A program made the position numbers and the translations under genes. A stretch of 8,154 nt of DNA from an uncultured Oscillospiraceae bacterium. GTDB lineage: Bacteria; Bacillota; Clostridia; Oscillospirales; Acutalibacteraceae. This document shows, piece by piece, positions 1-7,038 of this stretch. Where the stretch lies: assembly GCA_900550095.1 (NCBI GenBank), contig URRG01000088.1, positions 1-8,154 of the forward strand. The letters run 5' to 3'. Below the pieces are notes generated by a model. The model ran no database searches. It saw nothing but the letters and a program-made list of their open reading frames with translations, and was not told the origin of the DNA. Position 1 is the stretch's first letter; every line of letters begins with the position of its first letter.

Positions 1-1184
1 GACTGCACAAGGTTTCCCTCTGCGTCCAGAGTGGCGAGGCCGTCTGCGGCCCCCTTTTCCGCCGCCGGTACGGCCCCCACGTCAGAGGCGCCGGGCATTT
101 GGGCCAGCTTCCCCTCAAGGTTCAGGGAAGCCGTCCCGCCCGGCTGGCCTTTGGAAGCCTCCAGAGCCTTTTCCCGGGTATCCAGGCCGTCAAGATATGT
201 TTGGATATCTTTCCAGAGGGACTCCCCGGCGGGAGGGGCTGCGGCGATGTCCTCCGCCCGCAGAACGACCTCCCCGGTTTTGGTATTGACGCTGGAAACG
301 GCACCTTCGCCGCCTGCATCCACCCAGGCTGCAAGGGCGTCGTCCCAGAACCAAAAGGTATGGGTTCCTCCAACCGCCGCGAAGTCTCCGGCTTCTCCGC
401 TGGGGTGGGCCGCCTTCAGGGAGGCGCTGTCTGTATAATATCCCTTGTATTTTTGCGCCCATTCCAGAGATTTTATATCCCGGGCCGTTTTGTGCAGGGC
501 CGTATCGGCGGTATGGTTCGCAAAGTCGCCGCTGTCCGCCGCATGGATATCCGAGGCCCTTTGGGGGATTTCAGGCGTATCCGTCAGGTCGGTATAGGAG
601 CCCGAGGAGGCCACCGGGGCCAGTCCGGCTATGTCTCCGGGGTCGCCTTTGTCGCCCTTGTCCCCCTTTTCTCCCCGAGGGCCCTGGGGGCCCGGCTCTC
701 CCGGATCCCCTTTTGGGCCCTGCTTGAGCTCGTCGGGGTTGAAAATGATTTGGTTCAGCTCCTCCAAAGCCTCCTGGAAATCCGCCACGGCCCCCTCTAA
801 AAGGCCCGCCATGGCGTTGTCCGCTTCTGTGTACTGCCCTTTTACAGAGGGGCCTATCACCAGTTTGCAGGAGGCGCTCTTTACAAGCTGGGTGTCGTTT
901 CCCAATACCTTTACGGCGTTGAGCTGCACCGTAAGGGCCCCTTCCTCCGCTGCGGCCTGGGGGATGCGCGTTTCCACCGGCCAGGGGAGGTTTTCCGTCC
1001 GGTAGCGCTTTTTGCTCTCCGTCTCATAGGCCACATAGTACTGCACCGATTCCTCCAGGGCCCAATCCTCGGGGATGGAAAACCGCAGGCTTGTGGCAAG
1101 ATGTTCCCCTGCAAAGCCCGCGTATTTTGTGTCCGGGATCAGCTTGTCCCGTTCAACTGTCAAATGTATTTCCCTTTCGATCAT
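1..1184 (-). CDS. Phage tail fibre / baseplate upper protein with collagen-like repeat (3'-partial)
   Basis: The frame stays open for 394 codons from ATG at 1184 and leaves the window at base 1, so the C-terminus is missing. Residues 1-115 resemble the BppU-type N-terminal domain that attaches fibres to siphovirus baseplates. A short helical stretch (about 120-153) follows, then nine Gly-X-Y triplets (156-184: GPK GDP GEP GPQ GPR GEK GDK GDK GDP), then a domain typical of clostridial phage fibres (about 240-291, with GYYTDSASLKAAHPSG and TFWFWDD). SSVNTKTGEVVL (297-308) matches the common fibre motif VSSVNGKTGDV. Two 'G-A-x-L-x-x-x-G-x-L' motifs sit near 350-360 and 382-392. The likely role is a trimeric receptor-binding or adhesin fibre at the tail tip. 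It starts 19 nt after the upstream stop without a clear AGGAGG, so translational coupling is plausible; a GTG at 1193 is an alternative start. The family call is recalled, not searched. Confidence 0.85.
   Translation of the reverse strand, partial: MIEREIHLTVERDKLIPDTKYAGFAGEHLATSLRFSIPEDWALEESVQYYVAYETESKKRYRTENLPWPVETRIPQAAAEEGALTVQLNAVKVLGNDTQLVKSASCKLVIGPSVKGQYTEADNAMAGLLEGAVADFQEALEELNQIIFNPDELKQGPKGDPGEPGPQGPRGEKGDKGDKGDPGDIAGLAPVASSGSYTDLTDTPEIPQRASDIHAADSGDFANHTADTALHKTARDIKSLEWAQKYKGYYTDSASLKAAHPSGEAGDFAAVGGTHTFWFWDDALAAWVDAGGEGAVSSVNTKTGEVVLRAEDIAAAPPAGESLWKDIQTYLDGLDTREKALEASKGQPGGTASLNLEGKLAQMPGASDVGAVPAAEKGAADGLATLDAEGNLVQ
633..719 (-). repeat. Collagen-like Gly-X-Y segment inside the tail fibre gene
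   Basis: Codons 156-184 of the tail fibre encode nine consecutive Gly-X-Y triplets rich in Pro, Lys and Asp, including three adjacent GEK/GDK/GDK triplets. In phage fibres such segments form short triple helices that join an N-terminal attachment domain to the distal part. This supports a homotrimeric fibre. Confidence 0.9.
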
Positions 1185-1203
1185 ATTAAACACTTCGCTT
1201 TCT

Positions 1204-2331
1204 TTACGGCTGTCTCCAGGAGCCGGATATCTTTATGCATATGTTGTCGGTTTCCCTCCAGCTCCCGTTTACTTTGATATAGAGGGTACCTTTGTCGTCC
1301 CAGGAGCCGCCGCGCTTGAAGAAAAAGCTCCCTCCCCGGACGGTCACGGAAACATAGGCGGGGTCGGAAAGCACTCCATAGGAATTCTTCGCCTGCACGC
1401 GAAAGCGCAGAACGCCTCCGGAGCGCAGGGATATCCCCGCGTAGGTATGGGGCGCCGTGGAATAGGAGGTTCCCGAAATTTTCCCCAAGGATATCCAGCC
1501 CCCGCCGTTATACTGGACCGCCAGGCTGTAGCCCGCCAGGCTTCCGGAGCCCGCTGAGGGGGCCGACCAGGCGAGGGTCACCGTATCCCGCCGGCCCATG
1601 GGGGAGGGGGAAGCCCTGAAATTTCCGGGCACGCCCGCCTTCGATACGCAGGAAAAAGAAGCTTCCGCCCCCGTCGTCTTCTGTCCCCATCCGTTTTGGA
1701 TAAGGGCCCGGATGCGGAATACTGTTCCATAGGTTCCCCCGTAGCTCTGGGGCACGAAATTCACGGTTTTGGCCGTGGAACCGGAATAGAAGCTTTTCCA
1801 CCCGGAACCGTTGTTGTATTGATAGGTATAGGAGCCGTTCCCGCCGTCGCCCCAGCTCCCGCCGGAGGCCCCGATGCGCACAGTGGCGGCGGGAAGCACG
1901 GTTTTGGAGCTGAGAGAGATGGAAGGGGCTTTCGGGGGCGCCGCTGCAGGGACCTTTACCGTCCGGGCGCCTGAATCAGCCGTCCCGTATGTCTGGGAGC
2001 TCCGGAAGGAAATGGACGCGCTCAGAGTGGAAGAGTTCTTTATCCCTGTAACGGAGTACCAGCCCGAGGAAGAGGGAAGATATACTATGATCGCGCTTGT
2101 CCACCTATTGGGGGAAGCGTTCTTGATCACCGCGTCCGCCGCCACGGTCTTCCCGTTCAGGTTTAGGGTGGCCAGCAGGTTATAGCCGAAATAGCTTTGC
2201 CCGAAAACGGGAGCTATAGAGATTTTCACCCGGTAGTAGATGGTAGTCCCGCTGCGGTAGGATTGATAGGTCACGGTATGCCGGATCGCCGGGTCGGTGC
2301 TCATAGTATAGGAAGCTGCAAGATCAGCCAT
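1204..2331 (-). CDS. Phage minor tail protein with Ig-like and fibronectin type III domains
   Basis: A complete 375-aa protein. ATG at 2331 is preceded by AAGGAGG with good spacing, 15 nt after the previous stop. Residues 1-112 form a Ser/Thr/Tyr-rich predicted beta-sandwich; about 133-228 look like an Ig-like domain (WKSFYSGSTAKTV, FRIRALIQNGWG). Residues 233-332 have a fibronectin type III pattern: VPGNFRASPSP at the start, VTLAWSAPSAG, LAGYSLAVQYN, and FRVQAKNSYGVLS near the end. The tail holds three related elements ending in GSW (FFFKRGGSW, LYIKVNGSW, ICIKISGSW), a type seen at the ends of phage tail proteins. It is Cys-poor, with no signal peptide. Its place between two fibre/baseplate genes points to a virion-surface decoration or carbohydrate-binding role, which is inferred from domain type only. 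Confidence 0.82.
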   Translation of the reverse strand: MADLAASYTMSTDPAIRHTVTYQSYRSGTTIYYRVKISIAPVFGQSYFGYNLLATLNLNGKTVAADAVIKNASPNRWTSAIIVYLPSSSGWYSVTGIKNSSTLSASISFRSSQTYGTADSGARTVKVPAAAPPKAPSISLSSKTVLPAATVRIGASGGSWGDGGNGSYTYQYNNGSGWKSFYSGSTAKTVNFVPQSYGGTYGTVFRIRALIQNGWGQKTTGAEASFSCVSKAGVPGNFRASPSPMGRRDTVTLAWSAPSAGSGSLAGYSLAVQYNGGGWISLGKISGTSYSTAPHTYAGISLRSGGVLRFRVQAKNSYGVLSDPAYVSVTVRGGSFFFKRGGSWDDKGTLYIKVNGSWRETDNICIKISGSWRQP

Positions 2332-2346
2332 TGGTTTCCCTCCTTT

Positions 2347-3162
2347 TTACGAATACTGGATATACAGATCCCCGTCCTGGCCCAGGGAAGAGGATGGGGC
2401 CCCTGTGCCGCTTAGAAGCTGCCGCTGGCCCCCCAGGGATTCTATGGTGGGCTTGTTGTTCAGGTTTTCATAATTGAGGTAGAAGGATCCATGCTGGCCG
2501 TCCAGCTTATCGGCGTCTATACCGCTGCCGGAGCCGTCGAAGCTTACGATCATGGCCAAAAGCTCCTCATTGGTCATATTCCGGATGAGATCTACCGCGG
2601 CCTGTGCCTGCGCCTGCATGGTTTCCAAAAGTTCCTGAAGCTGGGCGTCGAAATCGGAAAGATCCGCCGTGTACAGCCCTTGGCTGACGCCGCAGAGGGA
2701 AGAATCCGGCCTTTCGTCTGTCACAGTTCCCACCGTGACGGCGTTGGCCGGGATAGTGAACTGGGCCAGGGAGAGCTCATAGATGTTTTCGTTTCGGGTG
2801 AGCTCCGGGGGCTGGGGGGCGGCGGCGGGGGTCCCTTGGAGCACCGCCAGACGGATGCTGCGCGCCTCCAGGGAAAGATCCAGCCGGAGCACCGCCCGGT
2901 CTATGCGGGGATACACGGTATCCGCCGCTGTGACCTGCAGGAACTCAACCGCTGTGTTTTTATACCAATACCCCTCTACCATGGCCATCCCAGGGTTTAC
3001 GGAAACGGAAAGGGTTGCAGAATCCCTTGTGACCTTCAATTTCTCCCCGCCGGAGATCACGCCGTTGCTGTAAAAGGTTTTCATGAATTCGGCGAATTCT
3101 GCGGCGCTGTAGCTCCGCTTATCGCTGGGCGTGCTGTCAAAAAAACGGGAAAATTCTGCCAT
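2347..3162 (-). CDS. Phage baseplate / tail fibre structural protein
   Basis: A complete 271-aa protein. ATG at 3162 has AAGGAGG about 8 nt upstream. The N-terminal half follows a pattern I recognise from Firmicute phage structural proteins encoded beside the tail tip: FFDSTPSDKRSYSAAEFA, a snGV segment (YSNGVISGGEKLKV), then SVNPGMAMVEGYWYKN, RIDRAVLRLDL, PELTRNENIYELSLAQF and VTDERPDSSLCG. A helical linker (about 165-205) leads to tail-fibre motifs IDADKLDGQHGSFYL and NLNNKP. It ends with GTGAPSSSLGQDGDLYIQY, a terminal motif common in fibres. The likely role is a baseplate-attached fibre or receptor-binding subunit. It lies 31 nt downstream of the Gp37-like remnant and 15 nt upstream of the next gene, so it is co-transcribed. 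No truncation is seen. Confidence 0.83.
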   Translation of the reverse strand: MAEFSRFFDSTPSDKRSYSAAEFAEFMKTFYSNGVISGGEKLKVTRDSATLSVSVNPGMAMVEGYWYKNTAVEFLQVTAADTVYPRIDRAVLRLDLSLEARSIRLAVLQGTPAAAPQPPELTRNENIYELSLAQFTIPANAVTVGTVTDERPDSSLCGVSQGLYTADLSDFDAQLQELLETMQAQAQAAVDLIRNMTNEELLAMIVSFDGSGSGIDADKLDGQHGSFYLNYENLNNKPTIESLGGQRQLLSGTGAPSSSLGQDGDLYIQYS

Positions 3163-3193
3163 TGTATGCTTCCTCCTTATTTCATTGGATCTG

Positions 3194-3754
3194 TTATTTT
3201 ACAGCAGCTTTCAGCCGGCGGACGGCCCTTTTCAGATGATCGGGCGGCGTGCCGAAGGTCACGTCCACCCCTATGCTTTGGGCCTCATACCGCTCTGTGA
3301 TCCGGCTGATGCGGATGTCCTGGGAAACGCCGACGGCTTTGTCCACCACCGTGACCAGGTCGCCCAAATCCCACTGGCTGCCGTATGAAAAAGAGCCTGG
3401 CTGCACAACCGCGGCGGTCAGACTCTCTGTCTTTACATATTCCTTCAGCTTGTGAAGACCCTCTTCCCGCAGGCTCAGGGCCGTATCCGTTTCTGTGAGA
3501 GCAAGGGAACCGCAGTCCAGAAAGGTCTCAAACCGGGAAAGCCCCCGGGGCTCCTCCTCTTCGTTTGTGATCTTCAGCACCAGCCGGTTTTCATCCTCAC
3601 CTGCGCCGCCCGCGTAAGCCAGATTTTTATAGCCGCCGGTTTCCCGCAGATATGAAAGGCTTTCTGCGCTTTCATATTCCACGGAGAAGAGGACCCGGCT
3701 GTTTTCTGTCTGGCCCGCCGAGCGGTCCGCCCCCGGCAGGATATCGAAGACCAT
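3194..3754 (-). CDS. ReqiPepy6 Gp37-like tail protein, C-terminal part only (5'-truncated)
   Basis: The 186 residues match what I know of the C-terminal half of siphovirus ReqiPepy6 Gp37-like proteins, which follow the distal tail protein in many actinobacterial and Firmicute phages. Visible signatures are MVFDILPGADRSAGQ, SRVLFSVEYES, YKNLAYAGGAGEDENR, LSRFETFLDC, a helix LREEGLHKLKEY, then QWDLGDLVTVVDKAVGV, IRISRITERYE and VDVTFG near the end. Family members are usually about twice this length. Homologous coding is visible upstream of the ATG in the same frame (FLDLEGKR, preceded by GWEI), so this ATG is an internal codon. The frame is closed by TGA near 3890, and no N-terminal domain is present. 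An incidental GGAAGGA lies 6 nt upstream of ATG 3754, so a truncated product could be made. It overlaps the tape measure frame by 181 bp. It is probably non-functional as a full tail-tip protein. Confidence 0.75.
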   Translation of the reverse strand: MVFDILPGADRSAGQTENSRVLFSVEYESAESLSYLRETGGYKNLAYAGGAGEDENRLVLKITNEEEEPRGLSRFETFLDCGSLALTETDTALSLREEGLHKLKEYVKTESLTAAVVQPGSFSYGSQWDLGDLVTVVDKAVGVSQDIRISRITERYEAQSIGVDVTFGTPPDHLKRAVRRLKAAVK

Positions 3755-6700
3755 CCGCTTTCCTTCCAGATCCAGAAAAATCTCCCAGCCTGTGTCAAGG
3801 ACTGGATCAGCTCCAGAATCTCCTTCTGGGAGCTTTCCATAATGGCCCTTTCCGCCTGGGCCCGCAGATTGAATTCGCTCAGCAGCTCTTCATACTGCTT
3901 GGAGAGGGCTTCCTTTTCCTTTTCAAGGGCCTCCTGCTGCCGGGAAGAGGTCTCCTTCGCCGCTTCCAGCTCTTCTTCCAGCCGACGGCGCTCCTCCTCC
4001 CGGGCTTCCTCCTCCAGGCGTTTCTGCTCTTCGGCCTCCATCTGGGCGATCTGCATTTCGATCTGCCTGCGGTTGTAGTCATCCTTCTCATATTTCAGCT
4101 GCAGCTCCGCCGCCTGCCGTTTGTTTTCGTATTCCCGGCGCTTTTCCTCGCTTTCCTGCTGTTTTTCCAGCTCGTCCAGGGCGTCGATCTGGCCCTGGAT
4201 GGCGGCACAGGTTTCCTCCTCCCAGGTTTTCCAGCTCTGGATACTCTCGTCGATGCGCTTTTCTTCCTCCGCCTGCTGCTGCTCATATTGGTTCCGCAGG
4301 GCTTCTGTGACCGCGTCCCCGATGGTGTTCAGGCTCTCCGCATCCCGCTCCTGAAGCTGCTTTTTCAGGTTGTAGATCTTGATTTCCAGCTGGGCCCGCT
4401 GCTCGGCGTTCATCTGGAAGGTTTTCTGGATTTTCTGCAGCCAGGCCAGCTCTTCCTCATAGGTGAGCTGATCCAGGGACTTTTTATTCTCAATGGCCTT
4501 GTATTCGGCGTTGAGCCGCTCTGCGGCGGCTTTCTCCGCCTCTTCCTGGAGTTTCTTACGGACGGAATAGATCCGGTATTCCAGATCCATCTTTTCGTCG
4601 GCGCTGAGCCTGTATTTTTTCCCCAGCCGTTCCAGCCAGGAGAGCTCTTCCTGGGAGGAGAGCTGCGCCATCTTCTTTTTGTGCTCCATCTGTTTCAGCT
4701 CCGCCTGATAGGCTTCGTTGCGGGTGGAGTTGGCCTTGGAGGACGTTTTTTTCGAGGAAGAAACCGTCCCGATGGTTTTGGAGCCGGCCTTGAGGGCGGC
4801 CAGGGCGGCTTTGGATTCGTTCATCTGCTGGTTCATTTTGTCCAGGTTTTTCTGGGCCTCGTCCTTTTGCAGCTTAATTTCATTGAGCCGTTTTTCTGTT
4901 TGGGGAGCGGCTATAGATAGCAGGCTGGCCGCAGCGGCAGCCGCTTGGATCGCTGCGATCTGTAGGTCACAGTTGGTAATAATCCCCTGGGTGGTGGCGA
5001 TATTCTGTTCCAGTTGGGCGATATCGTCTTGAATGGACTGCTGGACTGCTTGGTTCTTCTGCCGCACCAGATCCGCCAGCACCTGCCCGTTCTGGAAGGT
5101 CAGATCCCCCGTCTGCGCCAGATAGGCGGCCAGCTCCGGATATTTCTGCACCAGCTCATAGGTGGAGGCGGCGTCCATGGCTTTGCCACCCGCCAGGCTT
5201 TCAAAGGCGCTCTGCAGGTCTTCGATCTCGCCGATGGGCTGGGAGTAGTCGATGCTGTTCATGGCTTCTGCAAGGACCGCTCCGTTTTGCAGGGCAAGGT
5301 CCCCCGTCTCCTGCAGATATTCCTTGATGACCGGATAGGTGTTGGCCAGCCTCTGAATCTGCTCTTCCTCCAGCTTGCCGCCTGCGGCAAGGGTCTGATA
5401 GGCCCCTGTGAGGTCGCCCATGGCGGCGGCCCGGCCGCTGTAGGATTCCTCCAGAATGCGCTCCAGAGCGGCTTGGTTTTGCATTTTATTGCTGTATGCC
5501 TGTATAGAAGATTCGTCATTGACTGCCTCATTCACTCGTTGCACGGCTTCTTCCAACGTAATATTTTTCTGTATGAGATCGTCCATCAGAGAGAGGAGAA
5601 TTTCATTAGCTGCTGCCTTCTGAGCCTCAGACATATCCTTCCAGGAACCAATGACGTTTCCATTAACATCTTTTAGTTCAAAAGCTTTCTCTATGGCTAT
5701 AGAATAGTATTCCTTTAATTCTTCTTCCACATCGGAAATCTGTGCGTTCAGATTTTCAAATTCTGTGTCCACTCCGCCGAAAACAGTCTTCCAGGCCATC
5801 CCGCCAAAGACGTCGAAGGGAGACCATTCGCCTTTCTGCATCATCTCCGTTTCCCGCATATTTGCGGCGAACAGATTTGATACGTTGTCAGCCAAACTGC
5901 CGCTTGAAGAATTGATCTGTTCCAACTGATCGCCATATCTTTTAGCAGAATCTACGAGTCTGTCATAATCTGCCTGTTTGTTTTTGCCAAGAAGCAGAAT
6001 GCTTTCTTTTTCCCGTTCATTTTTTTCATCTACAGCCTGCATATACTCATTGATCGCATCTCGTGACGCTAATATAGCTTCTCCTTGCTCTGTATACCCG
6101 ACAATAAGATCCGGAAATGTATTGGCTAACAGTTCGTTAGCTTCTTTCAGTTTATCTGTTGACGCGGCTTGATCATCCAATATATGCATGGCTTGCTCTG
6201 CGAACCGCATTGCATTTGTGTATTCCTCCATCTTCTGCACACTCTCTTCAAAAAGCCGCTGCCTTTTTTCCTCCTCCTCCTTCATCTTCTGGATGCCGGA
6301 GGCCACCAGCCCCACGGCGACGCTCAGCGCCGCGCCGATGCCCGTGGCCCATTTCATGGGGGTAGAAGCCTCCGAAGTCATCGCCTGCCGCATATACCCG
6401 ATCTGGGTGATGATATTGTCTAAGCTGCCCACAACCCCGGGGGCTACCTGATTCAGGATGCCAAGCCCTGTGGCCGCCAGGTTGGCCCCGGCCTGGGCGT
6501 TGGCCCCCGCCTTGCGCAGATCCATTTCCGCGGCGGTTTTCTGAAGGGCTTGGGCCGCCTTATCCTGCTCTAAAATGAAATCCCGCTGGGCGGCGTAGGT
6601 GCGGTCAAACTGAAGCTCCAGTTCTTTCAGGCAGAGAGTTTCGCTTTCCAGCCGGGCTGCGGCGTCTGCGGAGCCCGCCCCGGAGGGCTGCTGCGAGGCG

Positions 6701-6936
6701 CTCTGCAGCTCAAACACAAGGCTTCGCTGCATTTCCAGCTTGGCGGCTATCACATCCAGCTCCTGCTGGTACTGGTTAAGGCCCAGCAGCATTTTCCCGC
6801 TGAGCTCAGAAGCGGCCTGCGCACCGCTCTTTCCAACGGTTTCCCAAGCGGAGAGCACCTCCTCCACCCGCCGGTATATTTGGTCGATGGTCTGTTCAGC
6901 GGATGCATAGGAAGCATCCAGAATTTCGCCGGCCAT
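3574..6936 (-). CDS. Phage tail tape measure-like protein with out-of-frame C-terminus
   Basis: The 1120-aa protein begins MAGEILDASY at 6936, after AAGGAGG spaced 8 nt away. The ATG at 6972 is rejected because it lies inside a terminator hairpin. It would set tail length and occupy the tail lumen. Residues 1-150 are helical; 153-178 and 197-215 are hydrophobic (ATGIGAALSVAVGLVASGI), as in tape measures. Residues 225-500 are a helical, compositionally different segment. Two repeats with YP and TGDLxxQNGxVLA follow (509-557, 574-622). Two more have LxxxEELxWLxxI and a terminal KKxLQE (743-798, 809-862). A long Glu/Lys/Gln-rich coiled coil covers 885-1045. From about residue 1050 the ORF reads the Gp37-like gene in the wrong frame (Arg/Lys/Ser/Trp-rich, ending KTGWC), so the natural C-terminus is lost. 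Tape measure identity is inferred from size, repeats, hydrophobic segments and position. Confidence 0.8.
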   Translation of the reverse strand: MAGEILDASYASAEQTIDQIYRRVEEVLSAWETVGKSGAQAASELSGKMLLGLNQYQQELDVIAAKLEMQRSLVFELQSASQQPSGAGSADAAARLESETLCLKELELQFDRTYAAQRDFILEQDKAAQALQKTAAEMDLRKAGANAQAGANLAATGLGILNQVAPGVVGSLDNIITQIGYMRQAMTSEASTPMKWATGIGAALSVAVGLVASGIQKMKEEEEKRQRLFEESVQKMEEYTNAMRFAEQAMHILDDQAASTDKLKEANELLANTFPDLIVGYTEQGEAILASRDAINEYMQAVDEKNEREKESILLLGKNKQADYDRLVDSAKRYGDQLEQINSSSGSLADNVSNLFAANMRETEMMQKGEWSPFDVFGGMAWKTVFGGVDTEFENLNAQISDVEEELKEYYSIAIEKAFELKDVNGNVIGSWKDMSEAQKAAANEILLSLMDDLIQKNITLEEAVQRVNEAVNDESSIQAYSNKMQNQAALERILEESYSGRAAAMGDLTGAYQTLAAGGKLEEEQIQRLANTYPVIKEYLQETGDLALQNGAVLAEAMNSIDYSQPIGEIEDLQSAFESLAGGKAMDAASTYELVQKYPELAAYLAQTGDLTFQNGQVLADLVRQKNQAVQQSIQDDIAQLEQNIATTQGIITNCDLQIAAIQAAAAAASLLSIAAPQTEKRLNEIKLQKDEAQKNLDKMNQQMNESKAALAALKAGSKTIGTVSSSKKTSSKANSTRNEAYQAELKQMEHKKKMAQLSSQEELSWLERLGKKYRLSADEKMDLEYRIYSVRKKLQEEAEKAAAERLNAEYKAIENKKSLDQLTYEEELAWLQKIQKTFQMNAEQRAQLEIKIYNLKKQLQERDAESLNTIGDAVTEALRNQYEQQQAEEEKRIDESIQSWKTWEEETCAAIQGQIDALDELEKQQESEEKRREYENKRQAAELQLKYEKDDYNRRQIEMQIAQMEAEEQKRLEEEAREEERRRLEEELEAAKETSSRQQEALEKEKEALSKQYEELLSEFNLRAQAERAIMESSQKEILELIQSLTQAGRFFWIWKESGWSSISCRGRTARRARQKTAGSSSPWNMKAQKAFHICGKPAAIKIWLTRAAQVRMKTGWC
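3775..3815 (-). other. Deletion/frame junction between tape measure and Gp37-like gene
   Basis: Reading the minus strand, the tape measure frame is plausible through EILELIQSL and then turns into the -1 frame of the Gp37-like gene (GWEI FLDLEGK RMVFD). No stop, spacer or start codon separates the two. A T5 run (A5 at 3776-3780 on the plus strand) lies in the junction. Adding one base there would join both frames into a single ORF. The sequence is best explained by loss of the tape measure 3' end, the gene(s) normally between, and the Gp37 5' half. The exact breakpoint cannot be fixed without an intact relative. Confidence 0.65.
4351..4710 (-). repeat. Tandem ~55-residue coiled repeats in the tape measure protein
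   Basis: Residues 743-798 and 809-862 align with each other. Both share a (K/N)KK start, a QL(S/T)xxEELxWLxxI core and an LExxIYxxxKxLQE end. This repeat type recurs in clostridial phage tape measures, where copy number contributes to tail length. The two copies have diverged at DNA level, so this is an old protein repeat rather than a recent duplication. Confidence 0.8.
5071..5412 (-). repeat. Two ~50-residue TGDL/QNG repeats in the tape measure protein
   Basis: Residues 509-557 and 574-622 align. Shared features are L-x-x-A-(Y/F)-x-x-LA-x-G, then L-x-x-x-YP-x-(I/L)-x-x-YL, then TGDL-x-(L/F)-QNG-x-VLA. They sit in the middle of the protein, just after the A+T-richer segment. Their function is unknown; similar YP-containing repeats occur in other Firmicute tape measures. 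Confidence 0.8.
5436..6261 (-). other. A+T-richer mosaic segment inside the tape measure gene
   Basis: By eye, the stretch encoding residues about 225-500 has clearly more A/T than the flanking gene: many TTT, TTA, AAT and ATA words, against GCC/CTG/GGC-rich flanks. The reading frame is continuous through both edges. This suggests an intragenic recombination block brought in from a lower-G+C phage. No G+C value was computed. Confidence 0.55.
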
Positions 6937-6962
6937 ATATCCTGCCTCCTTAAAAATAGTAT

Positions 6963-6994
6963 AAAAAACCACGTCCCAAAAAGGACATGGTTTT
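6963..6994 (-). terminator. Intrinsic terminator between the small membrane gene and the tape measure gene
   Basis: On the minus strand AAAACCATGTCC and GGACGTGGTTTT pair over 12 positions with one G-U wobble around a 6-nt loop. A T6 tract follows. It lies between the stop at 7020 and the tape measure start at 6936, only about 12 nt before that gene's Shine-Dalgarno. There is no room for a promoter after it, so tape measure transcription must read through. It could end the small gene's transcript or act as an attenuator. Confidence 0.8.
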
Positions 6995-7017
6995 CATTCC
7001 AGCTTTGTCAAATACGA

Positions 7018-7038
7018 CGTCAGCTCAAATTGCTGACG
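7018..7038 (-). repeat. Small hairpin overlapping the stop codon of the membrane protein gene
   Basis: CGTCAGC and GCTGACG form 7-bp perfect arms around a 7-nt loop, and the TGA stop (7020-7022) lies within one arm. No T tract follows, so it is unlikely to terminate alone. It may stabilise the 3' end ahead of the terminator at 6963-6994. Confidence 0.5.

Noticed and set aside
99..800. Plus-strand open frame of 233 codons
   Set aside because: Antisense to the tail fibre gene, whose Gly-X-Y repeats and fibre motifs are clear on the minus strand.
2491..3300. Plus-strand open frame of 269 codons
   Set aside because: Antisense to the well-supported 271-aa baseplate protein, with no recognisable domain.
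3652..4920. Long plus-strand open frame (422 codons), Leu/Phe/Gly-rich
   Set aside because: It lies wholly antisense to the coiled-coil part of the tape measure gene. Glu/Lys/Gln codons read backward give Phe/Leu-rich frames, and there is no ribosome binding site or family pattern.
5014..5676. Plus-strand open frame of 220 codons
   Set aside because: Antisense shadow of the tape measure gene, without a ribosome binding site or domain.
6937..6972. Upstream ATG at 6972 as the tape measure start
   Set aside because: The extra 12 codons come from the terminator stem and T tract, whereas ATG 6936 has AAGGAGG at ideal spacing.
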